Source of the DNA: Njordibacter sp905182035
Lineage (GTDB): Bacteria > Pseudomonadota > Gammaproteobacteria > Pseudomonadales > Balneatricaceae
Assembly (NCBI RefSeq): GCF_047730075.1
Contig: NZ_CP159831.1
Coordinates: 2,790,001 to 2,854,000, forward strand
Length of the DNA: 64,000 nt
Direction: 5' to 3'
Position numbers and translations under genes: made by a program. Numbering within the stretch: the first letter of the stretch is position 1; each line of letters starts with the position of its first letter. Shown piece after piece: positions 36,250-45,673 of the stretch. The notes beneath the pieces are model-generated. The model was not told the DNA's origin. It did not search any database and saw only the letters and a list, made by a program, of their open reading frames with translations.

Positions 36250-37022
36250 CCCTGAGCCAACTCACTTGGCCAGAGGTTGAAACCTATATTGCTACCGGCA
36301 AACCGCTGTTATTGCCCCTTGGCTCATTCGAACAACATGGCCCAATGGGCCTTATGGGCACTGATTACCTATGTGCCGAGACCGTCGCAATGGCTGCTGC
36401 AGGAATAGCTGGGTGGTTAGTAGCGCCCCCATTGGTTTATACACCAGCACCCTTCAATATGGCCTTTGCTGGAACCGTTTCAGTGTCGGTACCGACATTT
36501 ACCCTACTGTTAGAAGAAGTATGTAGCTCTTTTATTAGCCACGGTTTTAATCAAATTTACTTACTCAATGGCCATGGTGCCAACCTTGAACCCGCACGCC
36601 AAGTCATAAAGAACCTCGCCCCCCACGCTATCAAGTTACGCAGTTGGTGGGACTTTGATGAGGTACAAGATCTGCGTCAAAAAGCTTTTGGCACATGGGA
36701 AGGGATGCATGCAACACCTGCAGAAATCTCCATTACCCAAGTCAACCAACGTAGATTAGACCCAGATTTAGCGAGAGAACCTCCTATGCCCCTAAGTGAG
36801 GCTTACATTAAAGCCCACAGTGGTGATCGCCACGGAGACCCCGTTAGTCACCAGCGCACCTTCCCCGATGGTCGCGTAGGCTCTCATTCGGCCTTAGCGA
36901 GCCCACACATCGGCACTCAGCTAATAGCAATTGCAGCACAAGCCATTGTAGATGAGCTCAGTGACTTAATGAACGCTAACCCTGCATACGTCGAGACTGG
37001 GGATCAAACAAGGGTTCGCTAA
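36225..37022 (+). CDS. Creatininase-family metal-dependent amidohydrolase
   Basis: A 265-aa protein of the creatininase/MftE/FAPy-deformylase superfamily. The first metal motif is GSFEQHGP (Glu36, His38), then Asp47, LNGHGAN near 106-112 and a later Glu in THATPAE-like GMHATPAEIS. Members hydrolyse cyclic or linear amides such as creatinine. It is coupled to the upstream GST-like gene by a 25-base overlap, and its last 47 bases run antisense to the end of the DMGDH-like gene. Neighbouring DMGDH-like and ureohydrolase genes make a methylated amine or guanidine substrate conceivable, but unproven. Confidence 0.85.
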   Translation: MDTNQKPLALSQLTWPEVETYIATGKPLLLPLGSFEQHGPMGLMGTDYLCAETVAMAAAGIAGWLVAPPLVYTPAPFNMAFAGTVSVSVPTFTLLLEEVCSSFISHGFNQIYLLNGHGANLEPARQVIKNLAPHAIKLRSWWDFDEVQDLRQKAFGTWEGMHATPAEISITQVNQRRLDPDLAREPPMPLSEAYIKAHSGDRHGDPVSHQRTFPDGRVGSHSALASPHIGTQLIAIAAQAIVDELSDLMNANPAYVETGDQTRVR

Positions 37023-39393
37023 AAAGCCTCGCTGAACGCATTTCACCTAAGATTTCGATCTCAAATGCTGCGCCTTCAGTAATCATATCCGTAGGTACAA
37101 AACCCAGTGCTACAGATTGCTTACAAAAATGAGCATAGCCTCCAGAAGTCACAAAACCCACTACGTTACCGTCTTTCCATATAGGTTCGTCGGCCACCAC
37201 ATCCGCATCTATTGCATCTACCATAAAGCTCACTAACTTCCTCTTTGGAGGCTGTGCCAGTTCGGCAAGAGCAGCAGCCTTGCCAATGTAATCAGCATCT
37301 TTGTGGTAATCCATAAAGCGATCCATACCTGTTTCCATAGGGGTGTAGTCAGGTTTGTATTCCCGCATCCAAGACCCAAAAGACTTTTCTAAGCGCAGAC
37401 TCATCATAGCGCGCATACCAAAGGGTTTAAGATCAAATGCCACACCCACATTGGCTAAGGTATGGTACAAGCTTACTTGTTGTTCTGCAGGTACATAGAT
37501 TTCGTAGCCCAAATCTCCTGTATAACTTACCCGCTGGACTATGGCATCACACTGGCCCACCTCCATTTTGCGTACCGACAAAAATGGCATAGCGCTGTGG
37601 GAAACATCAAATCGAGTGCAAAGGGCTAATAAATCACGTGCCTTTGGCCCTGCAATTTGAAAGCCAATACGGCTCATAGAAATATTCTTAAGCACTACGT
37701 CTGGCACAGGTAAATATTGCTCAAACCAGCGCATGTGCAGGTCTTGGGCACCAAAGGACGCAGTGAGTTGGTACTCATGTTCAGTAATATAAGAAATCGT
37801 GAAGTCGCCCATGAGCTTACCTGATGGGCTTAGCATAGGGCTTAAAGTGATACGCCCAAGTTGAGGTAGTTTGCCTGCCATAACACCATCTAACCAAGCC
37901 CGAGCACCTTTACCGGTGACTAGGTATTTACCAAAATTATGCACCTCGTTAATGCCCACAGAGGTGCGCACAGCGTGGCATTCCTTACCAATGGCACTAA
38001 AGGCGTTAGACCGTCTAAAACTGGGAGTTTCTAACAATGGCTCTCCTTCAGGTGCAAAATAATTCACATGCTCCATGCCATAGCCTTGCCCAAATACCGC
38101 TCGTTGTTGCTGCCAGATGCTATAGACCGGTGTCGTATTTAGTGGGCGGCCAGCAGGTAGTTCTTCGTTAGGATAAGAAATACTAAACCGTTTCTGATAG
38201 TTTTCACGCACCTTATTACGGGTATAGGCCTTGGTGCAATAATTGCCATAGCGCGCTACATCCATAGCAAACACATCTCGTGATGTCTCGCCATGTACCA
38301 TCCACTCGGCCAAGCTCAAGCCCACACCTCCGCCCTGACTAAAGCCCGCCATCACAGCACAGCAGGACCAATAGTTTTGTAATCCAGGCACAGGGCCAAC
38401 CAGTGGATTACCATCTGGTGCAAAGGTAAACGGCCCGTTGACGATGGACTTAATGCCCGCCGTTTCTAAACAGGGGAAGCGTTTAAAGGCAAACTCAAGA
38501 GAGTCACCAATGCGATCGAGTTTGTTATCTAAAAGCTCATGGCCAAAGTCCCAACGGGTGCCATCTAAGGCCCATGGGTCACAGTCTTGCTCATAAATAC
38601 CAATCACTAGGCCTTTACCTTCTTGGCGCAAATAACTTTCCCCTGATGGGTCCATTATGTGGGGGAGCTCTTCATCACGGGTAAATACTTGAGGCAGGTC
38701 ATCAGTGATCAGATACTGATGTTCCATGGGGTGGAGAGGCAAGAACACCCCTACCATTTCACCCAACTCACGAGCCCATAGACCACCCGCATTAACCACA
38801 TGCTCAGCATGGATCATGCCGTTTTTAGTGGTCACATCCCAGCTCCCATCAGGGCGTTGTGTAAGGTCGGATACTGGATTTCTTAAATAGATTTCTGCGC
38901 CTTGTATTTGTGCCGCTTTAGCATAGGCATGGGTGGTACCAGAAGGATCTAGGTGGCCATCAAGTGGATCATATAAGCCACCTAAAATACCTTCTGTATT
39001 GACGATGGGGCTTAGTTTTTTGATCTCTTCTGGGGTAATGATTTGTGTATCTAACCCCATGTGCCGGTGCATGGCCCTTGCCGCTTTAATAAAATCCATA
39101 CGTTCTGGGCTATCAGCCAGGGTAATGCCACCCACATGATGCAAACCACAGGTTAAACCACTAATGGCCTCAAGCTCTTTGTAGAGTTTAATTGTATACC
39201 CTTGTAATGCTGCCATATTGGGGTCAGCATTAAGTGTATGAAAACCACCAGCAGCATGCCACGTAGAACCAGAGGTTAGCTCTGAACGTTCTATAAGGCA
39301 CACGTCTGCCCATCCCAACTTGGTTAGGTGATAAAGCACTGAGCAACCAACTACGCCACCACCAATAACTGCTACTTGAACATGGGCCTTCAT
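36976..39393 (-). CDS. Dimethylglycine/sarcosine dehydrogenase-like FAD-folate enzyme
   Basis: An 805-aa two-domain enzyme. The N-terminal DAO flavin domain (about residues 1-400) has GGGVVG at 11-16 and STWHAAG near 43-49, where the His is the covalent FAD site in DMGDH. The C-terminal GcvT-type tetrahydrofolate domain spans about 430-800. It should demethylate dimethylglycine, sarcosine or a similar N-methyl amine, passing formaldehyde to folate. It lies 12 bases downstream of the MttB-family gene, so the two act together. The end overlaps the convergent creatininase gene by 47 bases. Confidence 0.9.
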   Translation of the reverse strand: MKAHVQVAVIGGGVVGCSVLYHLTKLGWADVCLIERSELTSGSTWHAAGGFHTLNADPNMAALQGYTIKLYKELEAISGLTCGLHHVGGITLADSPERMDFIKAARAMHRHMGLDTQIITPEEIKKLSPIVNTEGILGGLYDPLDGHLDPSGTTHAYAKAAQIQGAEIYLRNPVSDLTQRPDGSWDVTTKNGMIHAEHVVNAGGLWARELGEMVGVFLPLHPMEHQYLITDDLPQVFTRDEELPHIMDPSGESYLRQEGKGLVIGIYEQDCDPWALDGTRWDFGHELLDNKLDRIGDSLEFAFKRFPCLETAGIKSIVNGPFTFAPDGNPLVGPVPGLQNYWSCCAVMAGFSQGGGVGLSLAEWMVHGETSRDVFAMDVARYGNYCTKAYTRNKVRENYQKRFSISYPNEELPAGRPLNTTPVYSIWQQQRAVFGQGYGMEHVNYFAPEGEPLLETPSFRRSNAFSAIGKECHAVRTSVGINEVHNFGKYLVTGKGARAWLDGVMAGKLPQLGRITLSPMLSPSGKLMGDFTISYITEHEYQLTASFGAQDLHMRWFEQYLPVPDVVLKNISMSRIGFQIAGPKARDLLALCTRFDVSHSAMPFLSVRKMEVGQCDAIVQRVSYTGDLGYEIYVPAEQQVSLYHTLANVGVAFDLKPFGMRAMMSLRLEKSFGSWMREYKPDYTPMETGMDRFMDYHKDADYIGKAAALAELAQPPKRKLVSFMVDAIDADVVADEPIWKDGNVVGFVTSGGYAHFCKQSVALGFVPTDMITEGAAFEIEILGEMRSARLFSEPLFDPQSRRMQG

Positions 39394-39405
39394 ATTTTTT
39401 TCCTT

Positions 39406-40941
39406 TTATTTTGATCCTGGTGCCGCTCCACCTTCATGGGTACGCCGCTCTACAAAGTCCGTCAGTTCATCGTCTATGGCAACCTCTAACTTGGGTTCCT
39501 CATAATCTTGGAGCATCTGTTTCCAAATTTTGTTAGCACGTTGCGTCGCATCCATTGCACCCATATCACGCCAATTTTCAAAATTGGACCAGTTTGATAA
39601 AAACGGTGAATAAAACGCGTCTTCATAACGAGACATGGTATGGGGTGAGGCAAAAAAGTGGCTGCCAGGCCCCACTTCTGCAATAGCATCTACTGCTAAC
39701 GAGTCTGCACTGGTATCCATAGGCTGCAAAAAAGCTTGCTGCATTTGAATCATTTCAGCATCTAGAATAACCTTTTCATAAGAGGTGCATAACCCACCTT
39801 CAATCCAACCCAAGCCATGGAGAACATAATTAACTTGGCCCAACATACACGCCCATAAAGACATTTGGGACTCATAAGTGGCTTGTGCATCAGGTGCATT
39901 AGAAGCGTTGGCATTGGAAGCACGCAGGGGAATGCCATACTTACGCGCCAATTGGCCGGACACAATGGTGGCTTGGCTGTATTCAGGTGTGCCAAAAGCA
40001 GGCGAACCAGATTTCATATCCACATTGGAGGTAAAACTGCCATACATGGCCGGTGCGCCAGGGTTAACACACTGGTGAAAGGCAAGGCCTGCTAGGCATT
40101 CTGCGTTTTGCTGCACCAAGGCGCCCGCCATGGTGATTGGCGCCATGGCGCCCGCCAGCGTAAATGGGGTATAGATGACAGGCTGATTGTTTTCGGCCAT
40201 AACAATGGCGCCTTCCAATAACGCCCCATCATAAATGAGTGGAGAGTTTGAATTCACTACCGTATGAATGGAAGGCTGCGTAAGTAGAGTAGCGTGGTCA
40301 ATGCCACGACCAATGCGTGCGATATCAATCACATCCTGCATTCGTTGTCGGCCTAAGGCATAACCGCCTACAGGTTTAGTGGTCAACCGCGCCATGGCTG
40401 CAGCTGCCACGATGTGGCGAGTGTTCACATTAACGTCACAGGGTTCAACCGGAAACCCTGCCTGTAATTGAACACTGTTCAGGCTTTCGCCTAAACGCAA
40501 TAAATTGCAGAAATCATCATAATTACCCGTAATTCGACCTCTGTCTAAATCGGAGACGTTGGGTGTGCTGGCCACCATGGCATAGGCAATTGAATTGCCT
40601 CCCATGAGGATATGCCGATCTGGACGGCGGCCATGTAAGACAAACTCGCTTGGGGTGGTGGCAATGGTTTGCATGACCCAATCCGGATCAAACCTAACTC
40701 GCTGTCCGTCGCCGTCCACCATAGCACCCGAGCGACGTAAAATATCCACTGCTTGGGGCGACTGAAAATCCATACCTGTGTCGCATAGAAGTTTTAATGA
40801 TGCCTGATGAATATCCTCTAACTGACTGTCATTTATCAGCTGCATGGGTGCATATGGGTTGCGCATTTGCCGTGAGGGCGCTTGACGAGCACCGCCACTA
40901 GGGCGTGTTGATTTGTTGCGATTAGCGCGAGAACGTCTCAT
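39406..40941 (-). CDS. MttB-superfamily (non-pyrrolysine) trimethylamine/betaine methyltransferase-like protein
   Basis: A 511-aa MttB-superfamily protein with a basic, Arg-rich start, NPYAPMQLI, and the family segment YGSFTSNVDMKSGSPAFGTPEY near residues 300-321. There is no in-frame UAG, so it is a non-pyrrolysine member like glycine-betaine:corrinoid methyltransferases. That reaction needs a corrinoid protein and a reactivator; neither is adjacent, so the reaction is uncertain. It is followed by the DMGDH-like gene and faces a LysR regulator across a 99-base gap. Confidence 0.85.
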   Translation of the reverse strand: MRRSRANRNKSTRPSGGARQAPSRQMRNPYAPMQLINDSQLEDIHQASLKLLCDTGMDFQSPQAVDILRRSGAMVDGDGQRVRFDPDWVMQTIATTPSEFVLHGRRPDRHILMGGNSIAYAMVASTPNVSDLDRGRITGNYDDFCNLLRLGESLNSVQLQAGFPVEPCDVNVNTRHIVAAAAMARLTTKPVGGYALGRQRMQDVIDIARIGRGIDHATLLTQPSIHTVVNSNSPLIYDGALLEGAIVMAENNQPVIYTPFTLAGAMAPITMAGALVQQNAECLAGLAFHQCVNPGAPAMYGSFTSNVDMKSGSPAFGTPEYSQATIVSGQLARKYGIPLRASNANASNAPDAQATYESQMSLWACMLGQVNYVLHGLGWIEGGLCTSYEKVILDAEMIQMQQAFLQPMDTSADSLAVDAIAEVGPGSHFFASPHTMSRYEDAFYSPFLSNWSNFENWRDMGAMDATQRANKIWKQMLQDYEEPKLEVAIDDELTDFVERRTHEGGAAPGSK

Positions 40942-41040
40942 TTACACACCCATAGGCTTGCCATAAAAAGCCATCATAGGGTATTGTCTAACTTATGAAT
41001 AATTAATATTTTTATCACTACCTATGAAATTATTTTATAC

Positions 41041-41964
41041 ATGCTACGTTTACAACTAAGCCACTATCGGGTTGTGCAGGCTGTGCGTATTCATGGCACC
41101 GTATCAGCTGCAGCCCAAGCTTTGGGGTTAACTCAACCCGCATTAAGCCACCAGATAGCCGAGGCAGAGCGGCGCTTAAGCACTAAATTATTTGCCCGCG
41201 TAGGTAGACGTTTAAGGTTAACTTCTGCTGGGGATCTGCTCGCCACCAGCGCTGACACTATCCTCATGGAGGCAGGTTTAGCTGAATCTACCCTCATGGG
41301 TAAAGCCGGTGCTGCGCCAGGAGAAGTCATTCGCATTGGCACTTTTGCCTACAACAGCTATCGCTGGTTGCCATTATTTTTAAAACAACTGCAGCACCAA
41401 TGGCCTAATTTGTATTTTGAATTCATCACTGATACCAGCAAGGTGCCTATGCGGAGCCTATTAGATGGCGATGTGGATATCGCTATTAGTGCAGGTAGCC
41501 TTGCTTCTAGCCGTGCCCACGTATACCCACTTTTTGATGACGAATTACTGGCTATATGTGCACTTGACTACCCCACACCGCACTGTGGTTATATGCTTGC
41601 AGCAGACTTTTTAGATGACCCATTCATTACTTATTCAACCATTTATGAAACTGGGTTTGAGGAAGAGCTGTTGTGGCGTCCAGCGGGCCGAAGGCCACTT
41701 AATTATTTACGAGCAGGAAATACCGAAGCGGTAATCGAGATGGTTAAAGCTGGCTTTGGCCGTTCTATTTTGAGCCGCTGGGCAGTGCAGCCCTCCTTAG
41801 ACAACCGTGAGCTATTAGCTCTGCCTGTCACTGATCAAGGCATACCCGTACATTGGAGCGCACTGGTGCGGAAAAGCCATCAGCATGCCGAGTTGCTTAG
41901 TGCTGTGTCTGAACAGTTACAAAGCTGGTGCCAGATCAGTTTTGACGGTTCAGGCAATAACTAG
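41041..41964 (+). CDS. LysR-family transcriptional regulator
   Basis: A 307-aa LysR protein. The winged-helix region (about residues 1-60) includes GTVSAAAQALGLTQPALSHQI; the effector domain follows from about 90. It is divergent from the MttB-DMGDH pair, the classic LysR arrangement, so it probably controls them. The 99-base gap holds direct TATGAA repeats near 40995 and 41022 and an AT-rich ATAATTAATATT stretch that could be the operator. Confidence 0.93.
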   Translation: MLRLQLSHYRVVQAVRIHGTVSAAAQALGLTQPALSHQIAEAERRLSTKLFARVGRRLRLTSAGDLLATSADTILMEAGLAESTLMGKAGAAPGEVIRIGTFAYNSYRWLPLFLKQLQHQWPNLYFEFITDTSKVPMRSLLDGDVDIAISAGSLASSRAHVYPLFDDELLAICALDYPTPHCGYMLAADFLDDPFITYSTIYETGFEEELLWRPAGRRPLNYLRAGNTEAVIEMVKAGFGRSILSRWAVQPSLDNRELLALPVTDQGIPVHWSALVRKSHQHAELLSAVSEQLQSWCQISFDGSGNN

Positions 41965-41986
41965 GCTATTACTAGAAGGGCAGGCT

Positions 41987-43312
41987 TTATTTATTTAATT
42001 GCTTTTCAATGCTAACAGACAAAGCCACCTTACCTTCAGCACTGTAGCCCTGACTGCGGCTTTCAATATGAGGTAGCTCATAAAGGTAGTTAACCATCAT
42101 TCCTTCAGCTTGTTTCAGCCCATTCTCAGAAGTGTCAGCCATCCAATTCAACCGCTCAATCTGAGCACCATTGCTAAGATGGAAATGTGCTACAGGGTCA
42201 CGAGCAAAGTTTTGATTGCGCTTTTGTTTTTGTTCACCAAGGTAGTGGGCGGCCAATTTCTGAAGGTGTTCCGGCGACCTCAATGTTAGTCCCTCATCCA
42301 ATAAGGCGGATTCCTGCACAGCATCGATGCCGTCTAACCAGTGGCAGAACCCTGGAATGGGAGAAAGGGTTGCAAACTGTGCAAGCTGAGGGAACTCTTG
42401 CTGCAGTTGCTTAACCACACGCTTAATTAGAAAATTACCAAAACTGATCCCCGAGAGGCCCTCTTGGGCGTTGGAAATAGAATAAAATATGGCCGTGTCG
42501 GCCTGGCCAATATCTTCCAGTGGCGCAGCCTCGTCAAGCAATTCTTGAACATTGTTGGCCATACCTTTAACCAGAGCAACTTCAACAAATATCAACGGTT
42601 CTTTTGGCATATTAGGGTGGAAGAAGGCAAAGCAACGGCGATCTGAATCGAGTCGGTTTTTCAGGTCATTCCAACTCTGTATTGCATGCACTGCCTCATA
42701 AGCAATCAATTTCTCTAGCAATTCAGCACTGGAGCGCCAGTTGATCTCCTCCATTTGCAGTAATCCAATATCAAACCAAGCACTCAAAAGTCGTTTCAAA
42801 TCTGCTTCTAAGGGCGCAAGCTTGGGGTGCTCTTTGCGTAACCGCAGCAATTCAGCACGCATGTCCACAAGAAACTTAATGCCTTGAGGAAGCTCATTAA
42901 ACTGCGTCAGCAGTTTCATTCTTGGTGGTTCTAGGGCACTGCGAAGCTCCACTTCTAGATGAACACGCTGGCCTGAATCTGCCGCTAACCAAGACTCTAT
43001 GACCTGAGTTAACTGCACTTCATCAACAGAGTAGTTATCAGCCATCAGGGTCAAAAAGCGAACCCGCCCTGTGTCATTAAGGTCTAAGAAACGTCTACCT
43101 AGTTCAGCCGCTCGTGTCCTTGCAGCCACCTCCCCACCATTATCTTTAAGGCAGGCATCCATCCAAGTTAACAATACCTTTTCATCGGCGTTATTCAACT
43201 GAGGGTCAAGAGATAGCTTTTCCAATAAATCATGCTGCTGAGGCACATCACGCCAAAACGGCACCCACCGCCGGATTGTCTTTTGGAATAATTGGTTGGC
43301 CATCTGCTGCAT
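41987..43312 (-). CDS. Malonyl-CoA decarboxylase
   Basis: A 441-aa MCD-family protein: an N-terminal helical domain (about residues 1-150) and a C-terminal GNAT-like catalytic domain with YSISNAQEGLSGISFGNFLIKR near 295-316 (split by me into ISNAQEGLSG and SFGNFLIK) and FATLSPIPGF. It converts malonyl-CoA to acetyl-CoA and CO2. The frame extends to 43393, but ATG 43312 has GGAGAGGG at good spacing and gives the family length. No matB or transporter for malonate is adjacent, so it may clear malonyl-CoA made internally. Confidence 0.92.
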   Translation of the reverse strand: MQQMANQLFQKTIRRWVPFWRDVPQQHDLLEKLSLDPQLNNADEKVLLTWMDACLKDNGGEVAARTRAAELGRRFLDLNDTGRVRFLTLMADNYSVDEVQLTQVIESWLAADSGQRVHLEVELRSALEPPRMKLLTQFNELPQGIKFLVDMRAELLRLRKEHPKLAPLEADLKRLLSAWFDIGLLQMEEINWRSSAELLEKLIAYEAVHAIQSWNDLKNRLDSDRRCFAFFHPNMPKEPLIFVEVALVKGMANNVQELLDEAAPLEDIGQADTAIFYSISNAQEGLSGISFGNFLIKRVVKQLQQEFPQLAQFATLSPIPGFCHWLDGIDAVQESALLDEGLTLRSPEHLQKLAAHYLGEQKQKRNQNFARDPVAHFHLSNGAQIERLNWMADTSENGLKQAEGMMVNYLYELPHIESRSQGYSAEGKVALSVSIEKQLNK

Positions 43313-43505
43313 GTTAATCCCTCTCCAAAGGTGAGCCGACTTAAATCTTCCGGGCCATTGGCACAATGAGTGTTTTTGCTTTTGCGCAGTCACTCTACCA
43401 CCATTGAGTGCTTTTCATCACAGCTTGACTTGTGGGTCGAGAATAAGCCGTAATATTGTTTTGTTTTAAACTCAATAGCGGATAAGGCCACCCACCAAAG
43501 ACAGT

Positions 43506-44189
43506 TTAAATACCTAAAGCAGCAATCACTTGTTGTAAATTTTTAAGTTCTAAACTTGGTGATTTAGACAGCGGTTCTGGGGGTTGTGAAAAACGGTTAA
43601 TCCAGGCCACATGAAACCCAAAATTAACTGCGCCCGCAACATCCCAAGCATTACTAGAATGAAACAACACTTGGTCTTTAGTCACGCCAAAACCATCTAG
43701 AACTAACTGATACACCCGAGGGTCGGGTTTGTATATGGCTAAGTCATCAACAGAAATCACCTGATCGATTAAGTCCGTTAATCCAGCATGTTCTACCGCG
43801 CCCCATAACATATCTGGCGAGCCATTAGATAGAATCGCCGTAGCAATGCCAGCCCCACGGAGCTGCTTGAGGGTAGCAATGACCTCGGCATAGCTCGATA
43901 GCTGGTTATAGGCTAGTAACAACCGTTGCTCCAGAGTAGCATCAGTCATTGAATGGGCTTGCAACGCATAATGTAGTGCTTCAGCGGTGACTTGCGCAAA
44001 GTCCACATAGCGCCCCATGAGGCTGCGCAACCAGGTATATTCAAGTTGTTTTTGACGCCACAACATGGAGATAGATTGCGCCTGGGATCCCAATGAGTGA
44101 GCATGTTGTTCTACGGCTGAGTGCACATCAAACAAGGTTCCGTAGGCATCAAACACACATAAAGTGACCTCTTTGAACTCAGATTTCAT
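43506..44189 (-). CDS. Haloacid dehalogenase type II (HAD superfamily)
   Basis: A 227-aa HAD protein with nucleophile Asp14 in VFDAYGTLFDV, SNGSPDML near 118-125, and the type II dehalogenase motif SSNAWDVAGA near 175-184. The family cleaves L-2-haloacids by an ester intermediate on the Asp. Real substrate unknown; marine haloacetates are possible. Isolated transcription unit between malonyl-CoA decarboxylase and the ureohydrolase. Confidence 0.88.
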   Translation of the reverse strand: MKSEFKEVTLCVFDAYGTLFDVHSAVEQHAHSLGSQAQSISMLWRQKQLEYTWLRSLMGRYVDFAQVTAEALHYALQAHSMTDATLEQRLLLAYNQLSSYAEVIATLKQLRGAGIATAILSNGSPDMLWGAVEHAGLTDLIDQVISVDDLAIYKPDPRVYQLVLDGFGVTKDQVLFHSSNAWDVAGAVNFGFHVAWINRFSQPPEPLSKSPSLELKNLQQVIAALGI

Positions 44190-44451
44190 AGCAGCATTTC
44201 CTTAACAGAAGCGTAAAGCAGATAGTAATTAACAGCTTACTCTAATCTGTACCAATTAGCTGATACAAGATACAGGCTGTTGAGTAGTTGCTCACTTGAA
44301 ACGCTAGATTGAAAAAATGCATTTGTCTTCACCATACAAAGCGACTATTGTTAGCCTTCTTCTATGTAAACACCAGCACGGCCATGGCCATACCTACTGG
44401 CCCACTTACCTGCCACAAACCGCGTAACACCGCTATAGGACATCCCCTCTC

Positions 44452-45420
44452 ATGAGTGAAAATAATTACGAAAAAGGTCGGCTCAATTTACCTTTCGTTG
44501 GCTTTTGCACCTTTGCAAAAAGCCCCATTGCCGAAGACTGGGACAACATTAAAGCAGATGTAGCCTTCATGGGGGCACCTTACGATTGTGGCACCCAATG
44601 GCGCTCTGGCGCGCGCATGGGGCCTCGTTCTATACGAGAAGCCTCAACACTATTTTCATTTGGCCACGGCGGTGCATACTCCTACGAAGACGACACTATG
44701 TATTTACAAGGTGTGAACATCGTCGACATGGGTGACGCTGATATGATTCACACCAACACCGAACAGAGCCACGCCAATATTGAGTACGCAGTCCGAAAGG
44801 CTTTGGCTGCTGGGGTTTTACCCGTGGTAGCTGGTGGCGATCACTCTATTAATGCCCCCTGCATCCAAGCCTTTGATGATCAAGGTCCTATCCATATTAT
44901 TCAAATTGACGCCCACCTAGATTTTGTAGATGAACGCCACGGTGTGCGATTCGGCCACGGTAACCCTATTCGTCGGGCCTCTGAAAAAGGCTATGTCACG
45001 GGTATGACTCAATTAGGCATACGCAACGTTTCTTCATCCAATCGTGCCGACCATAAACAAGCAGAAAGCGTAGGCTCTACCATTTTGTCTGTGCGAGATG
45101 TGCGAAGGCTTGGGCCAGAGGGTGTACTAGCCCTGATTCCCGATGGTGTGAATTACTATATTACTATTGATATAGACGGCTTCGATCCGTCCATCGCGCC
45201 AGGTACTGGCACGCCAAGCCATGGTGGTTTTACCTATTATGAGGTGATGGAAGTATTGCAAGGCGTGGCTAACAAAGGTGATGTAGTAGGTATAGACCTT
45301 TGTGAAGTAGCACCAGATTATGATTTATCCAGCACCACCAGCATTTTAGCTGCCCAGGTTTTACTCAATTTAATAGGCTATGTATTCCACGGCCGTGCAG
45401 CACGTGAAAACCAGAATTAG
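44452..45420 (+). CDS. Ureohydrolase (agmatinase/guanidino-acid hydrolase family)
   Basis: A 322-aa arginase-fold enzyme with all six manganese ligands: His131 (GGDHS), Asp153, His155 and Asp157 (DAHLDF), and Asp240 and Asp242 (IDIDGFDPS). It hydrolyses a guanidine group to urea plus an amine. Agmatine is the default substrate, but related enzymes use guanidinobutyrate, guanidinopropionate or other guanidines, and the specificity loop cannot be assigned by eye. No urease or putrescine genes are adjacent. It is followed directly by a decayed small gene on the other strand. Confidence 0.9.
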   Translation: MSENNYEKGRLNLPFVGFCTFAKSPIAEDWDNIKADVAFMGAPYDCGTQWRSGARMGPRSIREASTLFSFGHGGAYSYEDDTMYLQGVNIVDMGDADMIHTNTEQSHANIEYAVRKALAAGVLPVVAGGDHSINAPCIQAFDDQGPIHIIQIDAHLDFVDERHGVRFGHGNPIRRASEKGYVTGMTQLGIRNVSSSNRADHKQAESVGSTILSVRDVRRLGPEGVLALIPDGVNYYITIDIDGFDPSIAPGTGTPSHGGFTYYEVMEVLQGVANKGDVVGIDLCEVAPDYDLSSTTSILAAQVLLNLIGYVFHGRAARENQN

Positions 45421-45625
45421 TCATCCTTGAGTAGCCATAGCATCTGCGTTGGCTGCCATATATCCACCGACTACATCCATAGACTCAGCTTGTATAACAA
45501 CGACTAGCTGAGCTGTTGGGGTTTCAGGATCATCATCGTGATATACAAATGTGCACACGCAATTGTGTCTGGGGTACCCAGTTGTTTGGGTTAAATGGTT
45601 GTTTATATTAGTCGATAATACTCAT
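45421..45625 (-). pseudogene. Broken small gene (stop plus frameshift), family unknown
   Basis: On the minus strand, ATG 45625 opens MSIID, then TAA, then continues as YKQPFNPNNWVPQTQLRVH. At about plus 45545-45560 the sensible frame shifts by one and continues as TFVYHDDDPETPTAQLVVVI and QAESMDVVGGYMAANADAMA to TGA at 45421. Joined, this makes a plausible compact protein of about 66 aa, but one in-frame stop and one frameshift break it. I do not recognise the family. It ends tail to tail with the ureohydrolase. Confidence 0.5.
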
Positions 45626-45673
45626 ACTTGAGATCTAATTCGGTTTCAGTACTATTCAGTTACTTTAATAAAT

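Noticed and set aside
39406..40941. Pyrrolysine-containing MttB
   Set aside because: No in-frame UAG is present, so it is a non-pyrrolysine member.
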